DNA from: Bryobacterales bacterium
GTDB lineage: Bacteria; Acidobacteriota; Terriglobia; Bryobacterales; UBA6623
Direction: 5' to 3'
DNA length: 35,000 bases
NCBI GenBank assembly: GCA_026713545.1
Contig: JAPOOG010000019.1
Coordinates: 1-35,000 of the forward strand
Below are positions 1-9,698 of the stretch, piece after piece. Position numbers and translations under genes: made by a program. The stretch's first letter is position 1. The number at the start of each line of letters is the position of its first letter. The notes beneath the pieces were generated by a model that was not told where the DNA came from, ran no database searches, and was given only the letters and a program-made list of their open reading frames with translations.

Positions 1-142
1 CAGGCGAAGGGATGCCGCCACGGGAACGCCTTCGTCGAACTTGACCAGATCGACCAACGTCTTGCCCCGCCGCATCTCCACTTCGACGGCTTGATAGATC
101 GCCTCCAGGAACCGGATCTGCCCGGCTAGCAGACCGGCATCT
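1..142 (-). pseudogene. C-terminal fragment of a second MBL-fold hydrolase gene (runs off the left edge)
   Basis: Bases 1 to about 127 match 3594-3720, inside the intact MBL-fold hydrolase gene, with roughly six differences counted by eye (about 95% identity). The minus-strand frame stays open over the match and would encode the same stretch, including IYQAVEVEM and VKFDEGVPVAASLRL. Past about position 135 the similarity ends abruptly, so the metal-binding N-terminal two thirds is missing here. This is a partial duplicate rather than a working gene; whether the C-terminal end survives lies outside the window. The two copies flank the region with the IS remnants and the oxygenase gene, which suggests rearrangement. 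Confidence 0.75.
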
Positions 143-223
143 TCCACGGTTTTCTCCCAATTCCTTCGTTTCGTTGCGCTCACACGGTTTTGGGACGTCT
201 TCTTTCGCTCGCAGCACCTGCGA

Positions 224-1074
224 TTAGCCCGCTTGAGGGGCGAGTTTTCTGACGGTTCCCTGACGGTGGTGGCTGCCATAGCCATGCCCTGCTAGCGGTC
301 CTTTTTCTCTGTTTTCATTCCGCAGCCAGTCCAGCAATCCGTTTTCATAACAAGCCGAGTCACCGCGGCAGTAGAATTCCTCGACCGTCTCGGACAAGGC
401 TGCGAACGCCCGCTGCGCCACGCTGAACGGATCTTGGACCGCCGGCACCTTGCCGTCGCGGAACGGCTCGGCAACCGCCACGTCGAGTTCCGCCCACAGC
501 GCCCGCATCGGCTGATAGCCGCGGCCGCCTTGCCAGGTCGGCTGCGCTTGACGCTTGCGGCTTGCGATCATCGTGGCCTCAAAATCAATGCTGGCGATCT
601 TCACCCACTGCGCCGCCCCAACTCTCGTCCCAACTCCTGGTTCACCTCCGTCAGGCCGCGCCAGGCTTCGCTCTCAGCCGGTATCGCGCTGACGCGTCCC
701 AGCGGCAACTGCCGTTGCGCTTCGACAACCTTCTGCTCGTCGTGAAACTGGTAGAGAAACTTGCCGGCCACCTCTGGACTGGGCAGTTCATGCCCCAATA
801 TCTCGCCCATCCCGGCGTCCTCCCGCAACACCTCGCAATCGTCGGGACCATCACCGCCCTCCGCTTGCAGCACGATCAAGCTTTCCACATGGCTGGCTTC
901 ATCAAAACCCCGCCGCCACTTCTTGATGGCGATGTGACGCCGCACCTTGCCGGGCACGTCCAAGCTGCGCAGGGTACGCACCAGCAGCGGTACGCCGCCT
1001 AACGCCGCAAGGCATTCCTCCAGCGGCTGTTCGTCGATCTCGAAGGGAAATTCGCCTGCGGCGGGACGGCGGCG
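224..1074 (-). pseudogene. IS1380-family transposase, frameshifted and truncated
   Basis: Two minus-strand frames together read like one IS1380-type DDE transposase. The upstream part (about 1074-601) includes FEIDEQPLEE, VRTLRSLDVPGKV, KKWRRGFDEASHVES and LREDAGMGEILG, which match the family's N-terminal region. The downstream part (604-224) includes SIDFEATMIASRKRQAQ, GGRGYQPMRALWAELDVA and EEFYCRGDSACYE, the first catalytic-aspartate region and its follow-on. The frame changes at about 601-610, just before the first catalytic Asp, so no full protein is made. Family similarity stops after about position 305 and the C-terminal third is missing. There is no in-frame ATG before the stop at 1075-1077. 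Family assignment is from recognised motifs. This is a dead insertion sequence; no terminal inverted repeats were identified. Confidence 0.75.
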
Positions 1075-1077
1075 TTA

Positions 1078-1850
1078 GCGGAGACTCATGCCCAATGCTG
1101 TGGTAATTCCCTCACCATTTCATCCCACCCTCTGGGTCCCCTCCGCCACCCAAAATCGGCTCTTCGCCCCTCCCTGCACGCTTCCCACCAACCTCACCCT
1201 TCCTCCTACTGAACGATCTGGGACAAGACTTTTTCGGAACTTTTATATATAATCCCCTGTCTAAACCGTTTCAGGCTCACTTAACTCAATAAACTGCAAG
1301 AAAGCGGGGGCGGATCTGACGTGGACACGTTCGAAGTTCCGGACTGAATCGCGGCGGTCAGTGTCTTTCGACACATCGACGAAACCCGATACGCCGGTTT
1401 CATGGGGCGCTTCTGAAATGAGCAGGGGACGACATTGAGGACGATCGGACTAAAAACCCCGGGCGCCGTGATCGGAAAACAGGCTGTCTCTCCGCCCAAC
1501 GGAATCTCAAGAGGAGACACTGCCTGGAACCTGCTGATCCGGCAGCCTATGCGCGTGTTGCCCGCGATCACAGCGATGGTTGTGTTGGTGGCCGGGGTGG
1601 TAGGCCGCCTTCTGCTCAAGGAACATCCGATGGTCCGGGCAATCAGGCGGCTCAGGAAGAACGTAATGGCTCACAAGGGAGAGGTAGATGATTGCTGGGA
1701 CATGGACACACCGGCCGAGACCCAGGAACGCTCAGATTCTGCCACACACAATCTATGAGTCTCTCGGGGCCCGTGAAGGTTCACTTCAATCCGAAGTCAT
1801 CGTTGGCCGGCCGACAACAATCTGCCTCCTGAGCAGTCGACAATTTTAGG
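1078..1850. other. Stretch with no recognisable gene
   Basis: Nothing here can be tied to a known protein. An AT-rich patch at 1241-1253 contains a perfect TATAAT at 1248-1253, but no convincing -35 box at normal spacing. TGTC-TTTC-GACA at about 1362-1373 is a minimal hairpin. A 107-codon open frame starting with TTG at 1435 and ending at 1758 has one hydrophobic patch but no family resemblance and no clear ribosome-binding site. It could be a degraded gene or chance. Confidence 0.4.
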
Positions 1851-3026
1851 ATGACAATGGAGCATTACCCGTCAGCATACACCGAAGGTTGTGCCAAGTA
1901 CCGCCTCCATGACCAAGCGGCAGCGGACAACTACATCCGGCATACTATCATCGGCGATCCACAGCTCGACCCGGTGCTTGAGGAACTTTCCTCCTTGCCT
2001 CCCAAGGAACTGAACCGTTTCGTCGGGGCCGGAATAGAACAGAAGCAAGATGTTTTTCGTACTGCGCCACAATGCCTGCGCAATTTCTTCGATGATCTCA
2101 AAGAACCTGCCTGGCTCGACCACAGTGCCTTTAAGCCGGGTGTACGTGCTTTCCACGCCAACGTCGTCAATATATTTGCTGCATTTGTCGCTGGCGTGTT
2201 GATTGACGGCTTTTCGACGCTGATCAGCAAGTCGTTCGTTCAAACGGGCCGCATATTCGACGATGGTGTCAGGCGGCTCAGACAGAACAACCGCCACCAG
2301 TTGGAAATATTCTGGCCTGGCGGGCTGCTAAGGGATGGCGAAGGTTGGAAGCTATCCATCCGGATCCGGTTCGTTCATGCGCGAGTGAGGCACCTGCTGA
2401 GCCACTCTGAAGAATGGGATTTCGATACCTACGGCACACCGATAAGCGCGGCACATTTAGGCTACGCCCTTGCCTGCTTCTCCGCACGAACCCTGAAACA
2501 CTCAGTGACGTTGGGTTCTGGCTATACCAGGGAAGAGTGCGAGAGCTTCTGTGCCGTATGGCGATATGCCGGCTATGTCATGGGCATCCCCGAAACCATC
2601 ATCTACACCGATGAACAAGACGCGTTGAAGTTGTATAAGGTCGGCTCCGCCTGTGAGCCGCCGCCTAGCGAAGACGCGATAGTTATGACGAATGCATTGA
2701 TCAGATCCGCCCCTCTAGTCGCAGGCATCACAGACCGGGACGAACGGGCCAAGCTGGTAAAGAACACCATATATCCCGTCTCCCGTTTCCTGGTCGGGAA
2801 CACTCTCGCCGACAAGCTGCAATTTCCGAAAAACAGTAAGTTCACAATGACACACGCATTGCTCAAATTTCGACTCAAGAATACTCTAACGCAGCTTATG
2901 GAGAAGATCACCCGGCAAGGCGGAAGCAATCTGGTTACGGCTTTTGGTGCATCCTTGTACGAAAGTGCTGGCCTCAGCTATGATCTGCCCGATCATGCGC
3001 ACTCCGATGAGTCCTCGAAGTGGTAA
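1851..3026 (+). CDS. Oxygenase MpaB-family (DUF2236) protein
   Basis: The 391-residue product resembles the MpaB/latex-clearing-protein (DUF2236) superfamily, haem-b proteins that include rubber oxygenases and the fungal MpaB enzyme. The family core is visible at residues 128-185: SFVQTGRIFDDGV, then GWKLSIRIRFVHARVRHLL, where His176 in the HARVR motif lies at the usual haem-ligand position. Further on come GTPISAAHLGYALACF and WRYAGYVMGIP, also family hallmarks. No signal peptide is seen. A second ATG at 1857 has AGGA at a better distance, so the true start may be two codons in. The gene stands alone between an IS1380 remnant and an IS3 remnant, and its base composition looks less GC-rich than the 4.8-18 kb block, suggesting acquired cargo. 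The family call is good; substrate and reaction are unknown. Confidence 0.75.
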   Translation: MTMEHYPSAYTEGCAKYRLHDQAAADNYIRHTIIGDPQLDPVLEELSSLPPKELNRFVGAGIEQKQDVFRTAPQCLRNFFDDLKEPAWLDHSAFKPGVRAFHANVVNIFAAFVAGVLIDGFSTLISKSFVQTGRIFDDGVRRLRQNNRHQLEIFWPGGLLRDGEGWKLSIRIRFVHARVRHLLSHSEEWDFDTYGTPISAAHLGYALACFSARTLKHSVTLGSGYTREECESFCAVWRYAGYVMGIPETIIYTDEQDALKLYKVGSACEPPPSEDAIVMTNALIRSAPLVAGITDRDERAKLVKNTIYPVSRFLVGNTLADKLQFPKNSKFTMTHALLKFRLKNTLTQLMEKITRQGGSNLVTAFGASLYESAGLSYDLPDHAHSDESSKW

Positions 3027-3121
3027 GTAATTTCCGCTGACCAGACTGAGTTTTTTGACCTGACCGGCCTTTTTTGCACCAGCTAAAGTGAGAGAGAATC
3101 TCACGACGGAGGAAGCTGGAG

Positions 3122-3430
3122 ATGTCGATCCGGAAGTGCAATCCAGAACGGATTGTAGAGATGCTGCGGCAGATCGAAGTGCAGATGGCCAACGGAAAGA
3201 CGGCGCCGCAGGCGTGCAAAGAAGCTGGCATCCACACCCCGACCTATGACCGCTTGCGGAAGGAGTGCGGCGGTCTCAAGCTGGAGCAGGCGAAATGGCT
3301 GAAAGAGGCCGAAAGAGTTGGAAGAGCAAGTCTTGCAGGATGTGGCCCAGGGAAACTTCTGAGCCCTGAGCGGCGACGTTGTGCGGCGGAGCGGTCGCCA
3401 GGGTTGGTAAAGGGCAGGCTGCACAACTGA
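3122..3430 (+). pseudogene. IS3-family orfA remnant
   Basis: The N-terminal part reads as the helix-turn-helix OrfA of an IS3-group element: ERIVEMLRQIEVQMANGK, then QACKEAGIHTPTYDRLRKE and GGLKLEQAKWLKE. The leucine-zipper stretch that normally follows is missing. The frame then shifts: a neighbouring frame gives EEQVLQDVAQGNF and a stop, the usual end of OrfA, while the open frame runs into SPERRRCAAER, which resembles the start of OrfB. OrfB itself is absent. An internal deletion plus frameshift makes this inactive. GGAGG lies upstream of the ATG at 3122. No element ends could be defined. Confidence 0.7.
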
Positions 3431-3482
3431 AGAAAACAAGGCGTAGGAAACCGTTGCCTCCGGCGGCCCGGCGACCCGGCTT

Positions 3483-4493
3483 TCAGTCGCCGGCCACAAG
3501 GTCGCCGTGAGGCCTCCCTTGGCTGATTTCCTCATAGATCATGTGGACTTGTCCAGGGAAGAGATGCCCGACCCACTCGTTCAGGTCCGCCGGCAGGCGA
3601 AGGGACGCCGCCACGGGAACGCCTTCGTCGAACTTGACCAGATCGGCCAACGTCTTGCCCCGCAGCATCTCCACTTCGACCGCTTGATAGATCACTTCCA
3701 GGAACCGGATCTGCCCGTCAAGCAGCGCGGCGCCGGCCGGAGGGCCGTGGCCGGGAAGGATGATTTCCACGTCGAGATTCCTCGCCGCCTGGAGGGCATT
3801 CGGCCAGTTCCCGATGTTCGCATCGAGCATGTAATTGAAGGGGCCGTTGACGACGGCATCCCCCGTGCACAGGATCTTCTCCCGCGGCAGGTAGACAAAG
3901 CCGTCTCCGCGGGTGTGCCCCCATCCGAAGTGGTGGAACTCCACGCGGCGGGTCCCGTCGCTGAGCACGTGGGGGCTTTTGCTGAACGTTTCGAGGGGCG
4001 GCTCGGCTGACCCGAGATTCAATTCCCGGACATCTTCGCGGGCCGCGGCTGTTTCAAGCCAGCGGCGCGGCTCGACACGCCGCATCGCGTCGACGACGCC
4101 CTGGTGCGCCAATGTGGTCGCTCCGATCCTCGTCCAGATGGGATTGCCGTAGGCGTGGTCGGCGTGGTGGTGCGTGTCGAAGACATAGCGCACTGGCTTG
4201 GCGGAGATCTTCCGGGCGTCGGCCAGAGCCAGCTTCGCGCCGCTCGGGAAGTTCGCATCCACCACGATGAGGTAGTCTTCCATCTCGATAAAGACGTTGT
4301 TGCAATGCCCGGAGTCCTTCATCTCGTTGGACTTGGCCTGCGCAGGCTGCTCGCCTTCCCGGAACCAGACTCCCGGAGAGATGCGTTGCACCGTTCCCGG
4401 CTGCGCCTCGACGCGCGGAGCCGGCCCAAGGCTCAGCAGAACCAGCGACACGAAAGCCGCCAGCAGCCATAGTCGAAGGAGCTTCACGGACAT
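3483..4493 (-). CDS. Exported MBL-fold metallo-hydrolase
   Basis: The 336-residue product has an N-terminal hydrophobic signal sequence (about residues 1-30, ending RVEA) and a complete metallo-beta-lactamase fold. The metal-binding motif THHHADH supplies His108, His110, Asp112 and His113. Further ligands are His193 (GWGHTRGD), Asp212 (LCTGDAVV) and His249 (LPGHGPP), so a dinuclear metal site looks intact and the protein should act outside the cytoplasm. The family is broad (beta-lactamases, quinoprotein-relay hydrolases, lactonases), so the substrate is not predictable. It is transcribed away from the TonB receptor gene; the 284-bp gap between them should carry both promoters. A 95%-identical fragment of its 3' half lies at 1-127. 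Confidence 0.85.
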   Translation of the reverse strand: MSVKLLRLWLLAAFVSLVLLSLGPAPRVEAQPGTVQRISPGVWFREGEQPAQAKSNEMKDSGHCNNVFIEMEDYLIVVDANFPSGAKLALADARKISAKPVRYVFDTHHHADHAYGNPIWTRIGATTLAHQGVVDAMRRVEPRRWLETAAAREDVRELNLGSAEPPLETFSKSPHVLSDGTRRVEFHHFGWGHTRGDGFVYLPREKILCTGDAVVNGPFNYMLDANIGNWPNALQAARNLDVEIILPGHGPPAGAALLDGQIRFLEVIYQAVEVEMLRGKTLADLVKFDEGVPVAASLRLPADLNEWVGHLFPGQVHMIYEEISQGRPHGDLVAGD

Positions 4494-4623
4494 CTGTCTA
4501 AGGACCCGCCCGAAGCAATTGTTCGTTGTCCACAGTCCTCTTGAAAGGTGGAAGGCGGAAACGACCCGGCGACCATTCTTTTTTCAGTATGCTGAACAGA
4601 GTTGCCTGATTCAAGAAAGACGC

Positions 4624-4653
4624 TTGACACACGCGATCTCGCCATGGTACAGG
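4624..4653 (+). promoter_or_regulatory. Possible sigma-70 promoter ahead of the TonB receptor gene
   Basis: A perfect TTGACA occurs at 4624-4629 with a weak -10-like TACAGG at 4648-4653, 18 bases later. It points towards the receptor gene at 4778, leaving a leader of about 115 bases. The -10 box is poor, so this is a tentative call. Confidence 0.3.
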
Positions 4654-4777
4654 TTGCGCGACGTCCTTCGCAGGGGTAACCATCGTGTCTGCCGCCGGAA
4701 GGAGTACGACAGCATCGACGACAGACCAATAACGGCACATCTGCGATAGACGGAAACCATACCCGACGGGGGGAAAA

Positions 4778-7700
4778 ATGAGGTTTCGTTTCGCCGCATG
4801 TGTATTGCTTACGCTGTTCGTTCTGTCCCCGCTCTACGGACAGACGTCGACCGCAACGATCGTCGGCACGGTAACCGACCAGACCGGCGCGGTCATCCCT
4901 GGCGCGGAGATCACCGCGACCCACGTGGACACCGGCAGGGTCCGCACGACCGCAACCAATGAGCGCGGGGACTACACCCTCACAAACGTTGCCTTAGGCC
5001 GTTACAACGTCGCCGCTCTACTGGAGGGCTTCAGCAGGCAGGAAGTGAGCGACATCGTCCTTCAGCTTGACCAAACGGCGCGCGTCAATCTTGAACTGAG
5101 GCCGGGCGAGGTCACCGAAATCGTGACGGTCGAGGGTACGGCTCCTGTGCTCGCCTCCGACACGTCAGACGTCGGGGGCGTGATCGAAAACACGCAGATT
5201 GTCGAGCTCCCGCTCAACAAGCGCGAGTTTCTGCAATTGGCCTTGCTGCAGCCCGGCGTCGTTCCACCCATGCCGGGGACCTTTCTTGAACGAAATCAGG
5301 GGCAGTTCACGTCGGTGGCGGCCATGGGAACCCGCCAGGAGTACCAGCAGGTTTCCCTGCACGGCATCACCAACATGGACCCGCAGAACAACAACCTCGC
5401 CGTACGGCCGAACGTAGAAGCCGTTCAGGAGTTCAAGATCCAGACCAGCAACTACTCGGCCGAGCTCCCGACCAAGGGCGGCGTCGTGGTGAACCTGGTG
5501 ATCAAGTCGGGCACGAACAAGCTTCACAGCACCATCTATGAGTTTTTCCGGAACTCGGCGCTCGACGGCCGGAACTTCTTCTCGATCTTGCCGCACAGCC
5601 CGCCGTACCGGCAGAACCAGTTCGGAGGAACCGTGGGCGGGCCGATCGTCAAGAACAAGACCTTCGGCTTCTTTGCATTTGAAGGGCTGCGAACGCGGGA
5701 GGCTCGAACGGCCGTCAACATCGTGCCGACCGACGAGCAGCGCAATGGGGTTTTCGACCCCGGCAGGTTCGGTATCATCCACGACCCGCGCACCTTCAAT
5801 CCGGAGACCCGCGAGCGGCTGCCTTTCCCCAACAACACGATCCCGAGGGACCGCATCCATCCGGTTTCCGCAGACATCATGACGTTTGTGGATCCCGTCA
5901 ACAACCCCGGCGACCCCGCGCGCAATCTGGTCACCAATGCGAGCGCCCTGGATGACATCAATCAATACAACGGGCGATTCGATCATCTGTTCAGTGAGAA
6001 CGACACCCTGATGTTCAGCTACAACATCACCGACCGCAAAAGCGCTTTCCCGTCGGTCGGCGGCGTATCCGGCGTAGGGACGGGCACGGGAGGTTTTCAA
6101 GACGTCGGGGGAGCGCGGTTCGATGACCGCTCCCAGCACATGAGCTTCGCCTATACGCACATCTTTTCTCCCAATGTGCTGAACGAGATTCGGGGCGGGT
6201 TCGTCCGCTACCAGCACAACGAGATCGGGCGCAACCAGGGGACACTGTTCGAAGCGGAGAGGTGGGGCATTCCGGGCTCGGAAAACCGGGAGAGGTTCGC
6301 CGCCTGGCCGACCCTGGGAGTTACCGGATACAACTTCCCTTCCGAAGGCCGAACCAGCATCTACTGGAATTCGGTCTACCAGTTGGCCAACTCGTTCACC
6401 TGGAACAAGGGCAACCACAGCATGAAAATGGGGTGGAGCGGTCAGTTGATCAACGGCTTTCTCCAGTTCTGCTTCTGCCCGGGGAATTACCGCGCCAGCG
6501 GTCAATACACCGGATTGAGCCAGGCGGCCGGCCCGGGAGACGCTTTCGCGCAATTCCTGTTAGGCGACCTGAACGGAGTGAGCAAATGGGAAGTCTTTGA
6601 TGCGAACTACCTCTATGGACAGCAGCACGGCATCTACTTCCAGGATGACTGGAAGATCACTCCGAAACTCACGTTGAACCTCGGTCTGCGGTACGACTAT
6701 GCGCAACCCCTGAAGGACAAGCAGGACCGTGTCGCCAGTTGGGACCCGGCCACCGGGGAGGTCATTTATCCCGACAACGCTCCCCTGGTGATCAAGGATC
6801 CGAATACGGGGGCGACTTCGCCTTTCCACCCTCCTTTTCCTTTTCGCACCACGCCCAATCGCGGGCTCTACCAGGCGGACAAGATGAATCTCGCGCCGCG
6901 ATTCGGTTACGCCTATCAGGTCAGCAACAAGACCGTCAGTCGAGGCGCGTTCGGTATCTTCAACGGGATGAATCCGACGCGTCATGAAAGCCTTTCGAGC
7001 TTCAGTTCGCCGTTCCTGTTCTTCCCCAGCCAGGGTCCCAACATCGATCCGGAAATCCCGACCATCAATTGGGACGTCGGTTTCACCGGCGCCGCCCGGA
7101 CCATTTCGACCACGCTGTGGAAGGCAAGGCCGCTGGTCGGGCTGAAGAACCCCTACATCATGATGTGGAACCAGGGCTTTCAGCACACCCTGAAAGATGA
7201 CCTGCTGCTGGACGTGGCTTACGTCGGTTCGGCAGGCCGTCAGCAGACGGTGTTTTACGGGGAAAACATCTGTCCGCCCGGCCCGGGCAATTGTCAGCAG
7301 CGCCGGCCTTACAGCAGGGTAGGCCTGGTGCGCTCGTTCTACACGGGCGGCAACTCCTCCTATCACTCCTTGCAGGCTAGATTGGAGAAGCGGTTCTCCC
7401 AGGGTGTGGGTTTTGCGTTGTCCTACACGGTCAGCAAGTCGATTGACCACGCTTCCACCGACGTCGGGTCGCAAGGCGACGGATCAGGCGCGGAGAACCC
7501 GTTTGACGTCCACGGATCGCAACGGGGGGTTTCGGCTTTCGATATTCCTCAGCGGCTCGTCTTCAACTATGTTTGGGAGCTTCCCTGGGGTCCGGGACAC
7601 GGCATGTTCGAGACCGGGCCTGCGAGCTACATCCTGGGCGGTTGGCAGCTCACGGGCATCATTGCGCTCCAGAGCGGCTACCCGTTCACGGTGAGCCATG

Positions 7701-8065
7701 GGAGTCGTACGAACGGCGCCGGAGGGGGCCGCCCCGATCGGCTTTGCGACGGGAGGCTCTCGAACCCGAGCTTGAATCGATGGTTCGACACCGACTGCTT
7801 TACACTGCCGGGGCTGTTCGAGTGGGGGGACGCCGGGAGGAACATCGTCCGCGCCGACGGAAACGTGAGCATCGACGTCGGCCTCTACAAGAACTTCATG
7901 CTGACCGAGGAGCTGAGGCTGCAATTCCGGGCCGAAGCCTTCAATCTGCCCAACCATGCGAATTTCAGCATCCCGAACCGCAACATGCGCTCGGGCGGGC
8001 GCGGCGTGGTCACTCAGGCTTTCGAACCGCGCCGCATTCAATTCTCGCTCAAGTTGAGTTTCTGA
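4778..8065 (+). CDS. TonB-dependent receptor, Oar-like, with carboxypeptidase-regulatory-like N-terminus
   Basis: This 1095-residue outer-membrane protein has a signal peptide (about residues 1-21, ending LYGQ). A carboxypeptidase-D regulatory-like beta-sandwich follows at about 25-110 (TATIVGTVTDQTGAVIPGA, NERGDYTLTNV). Next is a plug domain (VGGVIENTQIVELPLNKREF, AVQEFKIQTSNYSAELP, GGVVNLV-type motif near residue 240), then a long beta-barrel rich in aromatic residues. It ends in a terminal Phe (QFSLKLSF), as outer-membrane barrels usually do. Length and order match the Oar-type receptors that are multiplied in Acidobacteriota. The start at 4778 is supported by a GGGGGG-AAAA purine run just upstream. 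It is the first gene of the plus-strand block and is the probable outer-membrane entry point for whatever the downstream enzymes and Opp-type transporter handle. The ligand is unknown. Confidence 0.9.
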   Translation: MRFRFAACVLLTLFVLSPLYGQTSTATIVGTVTDQTGAVIPGAEITATHVDTGRVRTTATNERGDYTLTNVALGRYNVAALLEGFSRQEVSDIVLQLDQTARVNLELRPGEVTEIVTVEGTAPVLASDTSDVGGVIENTQIVELPLNKREFLQLALLQPGVVPPMPGTFLERNQGQFTSVAAMGTRQEYQQVSLHGITNMDPQNNNLAVRPNVEAVQEFKIQTSNYSAELPTKGGVVVNLVIKSGTNKLHSTIYEFFRNSALDGRNFFSILPHSPPYRQNQFGGTVGGPIVKNKTFGFFAFEGLRTREARTAVNIVPTDEQRNGVFDPGRFGIIHDPRTFNPETRERLPFPNNTIPRDRIHPVSADIMTFVDPVNNPGDPARNLVTNASALDDINQYNGRFDHLFSENDTLMFSYNITDRKSAFPSVGGVSGVGTGTGGFQDVGGARFDDRSQHMSFAYTHIFSPNVLNEIRGGFVRYQHNEIGRNQGTLFEAERWGIPGSENRERFAAWPTLGVTGYNFPSEGRTSIYWNSVYQLANSFTWNKGNHSMKMGWSGQLINGFLQFCFCPGNYRASGQYTGLSQAAGPGDAFAQFLLGDLNGVSKWEVFDANYLYGQQHGIYFQDDWKITPKLTLNLGLRYDYAQPLKDKQDRVASWDPATGEVIYPDNAPLVIKDPNTGATSPFHPPFPFRTTPNRGLYQADKMNLAPRFGYAYQVSNKTVSRGAFGIFNGMNPTRHESLSSFSSPFLFFPSQGPNIDPEIPTINWDVGFTGAARTISTTLWKARPLVGLKNPYIMMWNQGFQHTLKDDLLLDVAYVGSAGRQQTVFYGENICPPGPGNCQQRRPYSRVGLVRSFYTGGNSSYHSLQARLEKRFSQGVGFALSYTVSKSIDHASTDVGSQGDGSGAENPFDVHGSQRGVSAFDIPQRLVFNYVWELPWGPGHGMFETGPASYILGGWQLTGIIALQSGYPFTVSHGSRTNGAGGGRPDRLCDGRLSNPSLNRWFDTDCFTLPGLFEWGDAGRNIVRADGNVSIDVGLYKNFMLTEELRLQFRAEAFNLPNHANFSIPNRNMRSGGRGVVTQAFEPRRIQFSLKLSF

Positions 8066-8116
8066 GCGGACAGGGAAACGCTGGCGACGATTGCAGTACA
8101 GACGGGTCCGGGGTCG

Positions 8117-8147
8117 GCAAGCGGCAGCGCGAGCGGCTGCTGCTTGC
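8117..8147 (+). terminator. Stem-loop in the 3' region of the receptor gene
   Basis: GCAAGCGGCAGC (8117-8128) pairs with GCTGCTGCTTGC (8136-8147) over 12 base pairs with one G-U, around a 7-base loop. It is followed by a T/C-rich but interrupted tract, so it is not a textbook intrinsic terminator. It could end, attenuate or stabilise the receptor transcript before the next gene at 8241. Confidence 0.4.
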
Positions 8148-8240
8148 GGCCCGGTCCTGTTGTTGCTTTCTCGTCGTTTCTTCGTTCTTTTCTTCGCAGG
8201 ATCGTACAAACCCGGGTGAGATGAGTCCGCCGAAACAAGC

Positions 8241-9698
8241 ATGACATCCCGCAGGGCATTTCTATGGACCGCTGCGGCCATGGCATCGGCCGCGGTTTCG
8301 GCTCCAAGACCGCTCCACGCCTCGCCGCCAGCCGCCGCGGGCGCGAAACGCGGGCGCCGCGTCCTGTTCCATCCGACTCCGGACCGGTTACGGCAAGGCG
8401 TCTTCGAGGACACCGAAGTCAACGCCGCTCACGACGGCATCACGCTGGCGAAGGGATCCGGCGGTTCCCACCGGCCGGCCGGCTCGTTCCTTTCGCAACC
8501 CATCGAAGTCAAGGGCATGCCTTCGCTGCGCCTGAGCTGGCGGGAGCGCTGGACGGCTCCCCTCGCTTGGGAGAAGCACCCTCGGAATCCGATTCTCGGG
8601 CCGCCGCCGCCCGGCAACTGGGATGCCGGCAGCCTCACCTCGCCCAGCCTCCTGCGGGCCGGTGACGAGTTCCGCCTCTACTACGGCTCGCGTCCGAAAG
8701 GATCGAAAACCGCCGTCGGGATGGCCGCCGCGCCTGTGTCAGATCCGCACCGCTGGAAGAAACATCCCAAGCCCGTCTTGACGGCCGGCGCGCCGGGAGC
8801 GTTTGACGAAGACGGCGTCATCGGACCGGAAGTGGTCCCCGTCACCGACACGCACTGGCACATGTACTATGTGGGCTATCATCCGACCGCAAAGCAGGGC
8901 CGCATGCCGGTTCATCAGATCGGCCTCGCCGAAAGTGATGACGGGGGTCTGACGTGGCGGCGCTCCTCGAACGAAGCGCTGATCCCTCACGGCCCCGCGG
9001 GGAGCTATGACGCTTTCTCGGCCAGTTCGTGCAGTGTTCTGCGTGCCGGCAAGCAATGGATGATGTGGTACGGAGGCATCGCGCAGGTTCCTTACCTGGC
9101 AAGCGTCTGTCTGGCGACGTCGGAAGACGGTCATTCCTGGAAGAAGTTCGAGCGCAATCCGGTGTTGTCGTTCAATCCCTATATCGAGGCCGAAGCTTTC
9201 CTGGCGGCCGCGCCCCACGTCCTTCATGAAGACGGCCTCTTCAAGATGTGGTACAGCGCGAAGGGGTACGGGGAAGGCCGGAAGGCGGGCGACTACCGGA
9301 TCTGCTACGCCGAATCGCGAGACGGCATCTTGTGGGACCGCTTCTCGAAAAACCCGGTGGTCGGCCCTTCGGAGTCCGGGTGGGACAGCAAGATGGCGGA
9401 GTATCCGGAAGTGTTGCACGTAGACGGCGAGCATCACATGTGGTACTGCGGAGACGGCTACGGGTCGCTCGGTTATGCCAAGGGACGGCCCTTGGCGCGG
9501 GTTCGCATCCAGACCAGAGCCGGCAACACGAAAACCCCCGATGCCTCCTGGAGCGGCTGGTCCGATCCCCACCCGCACCCTACGGGTTCGGAGGTGAAAC
9601 ACGAAACCGCCGCTTTTCTCCAGATTCGAGCGAGACTGGAAACCGAAGATCGTGATTTCTCGCCCGCGGTGCAGGACTTGGCTCTTACGACGGCTTGA
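8241..9698 (+). CDS. Tat-exported five-bladed beta-propeller protein (GH43/GH32/GH130-like fold)
   Basis: The 485-residue product opens with a twin-arginine signal (TSRRAFLWTAAAMASAAVS). It then shows repeated propeller-blade motifs: HRWKKHPKPVLTAG, DGGLTWRRSSNEALIP, DGHSWKKFERNPVLSF and DGILWDRFSKNPVVGP, interleaved with strands such as FRLYYGS, WHMYYVGY, WMMWYGG, FKMWYSAKG and HHMWYCGDG. This is the pattern of five-bladed-propeller glycosidases and phosphorylases. No catalytic acidic residues could be assigned with certainty, so it may be an enzyme or a carbohydrate-binding protein. The last ~70 residues look like a separate beta-rich tail. Its stop overlaps the ribosome-binding site of the next gene, also a propeller, and the two look like diverged paralogues. 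No strong ribosome-binding site precedes this ATG. Confidence 0.7.
   Translation: MTSRRAFLWTAAAMASAAVSAPRPLHASPPAAAGAKRGRRVLFHPTPDRLRQGVFEDTEVNAAHDGITLAKGSGGSHRPAGSFLSQPIEVKGMPSLRLSWRERWTAPLAWEKHPRNPILGPPPPGNWDAGSLTSPSLLRAGDEFRLYYGSRPKGSKTAVGMAAAPVSDPHRWKKHPKPVLTAGAPGAFDEDGVIGPEVVPVTDTHWHMYYVGYHPTAKQGRMPVHQIGLAESDDGGLTWRRSSNEALIPHGPAGSYDAFSASSCSVLRAGKQWMMWYGGIAQVPYLASVCLATSEDGHSWKKFERNPVLSFNPYIEAEAFLAAAPHVLHEDGLFKMWYSAKGYGEGRKAGDYRICYAESRDGILWDRFSKNPVVGPSESGWDSKMAEYPEVLHVDGEHHMWYCGDGYGSLGYAKGRPLARVRIQTRAGNTKTPDASWSGWSDPHPHPTGSEVKHETAAFLQIRARLETEDRDFSPAVQDLALTTA

Noticed and set aside
434-1002. Plus-strand frames opposite the IS1380 remnant
   Set aside because: The minus strand reads as a transposase; the plus frames have no recognised content.
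1435-1758. 107-codon gene
   Set aside because: TTG start, no ribosome-binding site and no family; kept only as a note on the stretch.
5165-6553. Long open frame on the minus strand inside the TonB receptor gene
   Set aside because: Antisense shadow of a GC-rich gene, with no family resemblance; the plus-strand protein is clear.
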